In this document: positions 5,647-6,565 of the stretch, one piece after another
Position numbering within the stretch: the first letter of the stretch is position 1
How the letters are laid out: every line of letters begins with the position of its first letter
NCBI GenBank assembly: GCA_030039575.1
Contig: JASHVH010000357.1
Coordinates: 1-6,565, forward strand
Length of the DNA stretch: 6,565 bases
Reading direction: 5' to 3'
Origin: Acidimicrobiales bacterium
GTDB taxonomy: Bacteria; Actinomycetota; Acidimicrobiia; Acidimicrobiales; Palsa-688
Program-made: the position numbers and the translations under genes
Notes under the pieces: model-generated
What the model saw: only the letters and a program-made list of their open reading frames with translations
What the model was told of the DNA's origin: nothing
Database searches by the model: none

Positions 5647-6565
5647 TCAAGTGTCCAGCTCTGCCAGCCAACGCAGCCCCCGAAGGCCGGGGGCGAAGAA
5701 ATATTCGCCGCCCCGCGTGACAACGAACCGGGGCAGGCCTTGCAGCCGCCGGCGGATCGGTTGTCTCGGGACCGTGAACTGGCCCGTCCCGTCGTTCGGG
5801 CCAACTATCGGGTCTCTATCTCCACCAGTACCGAAGAAGCGGCTGTCTTTCAGCCATTCGGACTGAACGAACTCGAACTGCCTGTCCAAGCGGGCGCCGA
5901 CAAATACGAACGCCAGGCCTCTGTCGGCCCCGTCGTCTTCCAGGACGCCTGGAGGGAGGGGAGGGCCGTAGCTGGTGCCCCGGCGGATCATTCGATGGAG
6001 GCGGGGAACGCCGCTGACCGCCGAGTCGCGAGGGTTCGCGCGCCGGACGTGTGACCCGGGCGGCGTCTTCAAGCCCTTGGGGTCGTCATTGAAAAGAAAG
6101 TCATTGTTGCGTTTGGGGTCAGCCCCCAGGTCGGGGTCGTCGGTGACAGGACGAAGGGCGAGCGGCGCCCCGCTGCGCCAGCGCCCCATCATCTTTGCCG
6201 CTAACAGCTCTTCCTCCTCCAGGTTCGAGGAGTTCCCCTTCAGGTACTGGCGGAAGGCGGCTACCTGCTGGTGCAACTTGCGGAAGGCGACGTAGGTGCC
6301 GTTGCGCCCCAGGACGTCGGGCTGAGGCATGGGAGGGAACTCATCGGTCTCGTCCAGATAGCCCAGGAAGAACTCACCCGCCTTGAGGGGCTCTTCGTTG
6401 GGGTTGCTGCCGGGGATCCCGCTGCCCTCGATCGCCGGTTGGCCGATCCCGTCCTTGAAACCGAACGCCTCTTTTTCAGTCGGTAGGGAATAGCAATCGA
6501 GGCGCCAGATGACGCTGATCCCCGACATCTGTTCGTATGCTTCCTCGGCCCGGTTGAGCACGGCA
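5647..6565 (-). CDS. Dyp-type heme peroxidase, 5' end outside window
   Basis: Dye-decolorizing (Dyp-type) peroxidases use heme and hydrogen peroxide to oxidise varied substrates. The visible part is about 305 codons, counted here from the GTG codon at 6561. The family GxxDG motif is GFKDG (34-38), with Asp37 as the catalytic acid. GSHVRRANPRD (169-179) holds the likely proximal heme ligand His171, and MIRRGTSYG (191-199) holds the distal Arg (193 or 194). The C-terminus RGGEYFFAPGLRGLRWLAEL (283-302) closes the ferredoxin-like second domain. All key residues in the visible part are intact. The frame stays open through the edge, so the true start and roughly the N-terminal third or more lie beyond 6565; the GTG at 6561 is not the start. 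The C-terminus shows no obvious encapsulin-targeting tail. The gene ends with TGA at 5647-5649, 106 bases before the DUF4331 gene on the same strand. Confidence 0.9.
   Translation of the reverse strand, partial: AVLNRAEEAYEQMSGISVIWRLDCYSLPTEKEAFGFKDGIGQPAIEGSGIPGSNPNEEPLKAGEFFLGYLDETDEFPPMPQPDVLGRNGTYVAFRKLHQQVAAFRQYLKGNSSNLEEEELLAAKMMGRWRSGAPLALRPVTDDPDLGADPKRNNDFLFNDDPKGLKTPPGSHVRRANPRDSAVSGVPRLHRMIRRGTSYGPPLPPGVLEDDGADRGLAFVFVGARLDRQFEFVQSEWLKDSRFFGTGGDRDPIVGPNDGTGQFTVPRQPIRRRLQGLPRFVVTRGGEYFFAPGLRGLRWLAELDT

Noticed and set aside
5647..5710. Possible encapsulin-targeting tail on the Dyp peroxidase.
   Set aside because: The protein ends within the conserved last strand and helix (LRWLAELDT) with no flexible extension or targeting motif, and no encapsulin gene is present.
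5446..6054. Plus-strand open frame of 202 residues opposite the DUF4331 start and the peroxidase.
   Set aside because: It overlaps two well-supported genes on the other strand and has no family features.
1..6565. Mobile elements, CRISPR, tRNA or rRNA genes, phage genes.
   Set aside because: No transposase, terminal inverted repeats, regularly spaced repeats or RNA-gene signatures were seen on either strand.

Overview
The window is high-GC bacterial DNA with compact genes and strong Shine-Dalgarno sequences. The best taxonomic guess is an actinobacterium, because the DUF6325-type protein with its tiny arginine-rich partner, and the style of APC permease, are both typical of that phylum. No RNA gene, insertion sequence, CRISPR array or phage gene was seen, and there is no marker from which to name a genus.

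Layout from left to right. An APC-superfamily amino acid permease (9-1601, minus) fills the left quarter and carries an unusual 70-residue N-terminal extension. A 263-base gap holds a hairpin and a possible alternative-sigma promoter. Next comes a two-gene minus-strand unit: a DUF6325 protein with a TTG start (2025-2477) and a 52-residue membrane microprotein ending in four DRRx units (1865-2023), separated by one base. A 369-base intergenic region with a 12-base palindrome, a direct repeat and a weak promoter match separates this unit from a divergent DUF1269 membrane protein (2847-3338, plus). The right half is a minus-strand series: a Dyp-type heme peroxidase cut by the window edge (5647 to beyond 6565), a DUF4331 protein (4392-5540) and a TPR-repeat protein (3335-4381). 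The TPR gene and the DUF1269 gene converge and share the four bases TTAA as their stop codons.

How the genes may work together. The DUF4331 and TPR genes are 10 bases apart and are almost certainly co-transcribed. The peroxidase lies 106 bases upstream on the same strand and may belong to the same unit, which would suggest an oxidative-stress or heme-linked setting for two uncharacterised proteins. The DUF6325 and DUF1269 proteins show parallel motif order, with DUF1269 carrying an additional glycine-rich membrane hairpin. The divergent arrangement suggests shared control of two related envelope or stress proteins. The permease looks functionally independent. The least-described parts are the peroxidase-DUF4331-TPR cluster and the DUF6325/microprotein/DUF1269 locus; neither can be given a mechanism from sequence alone.
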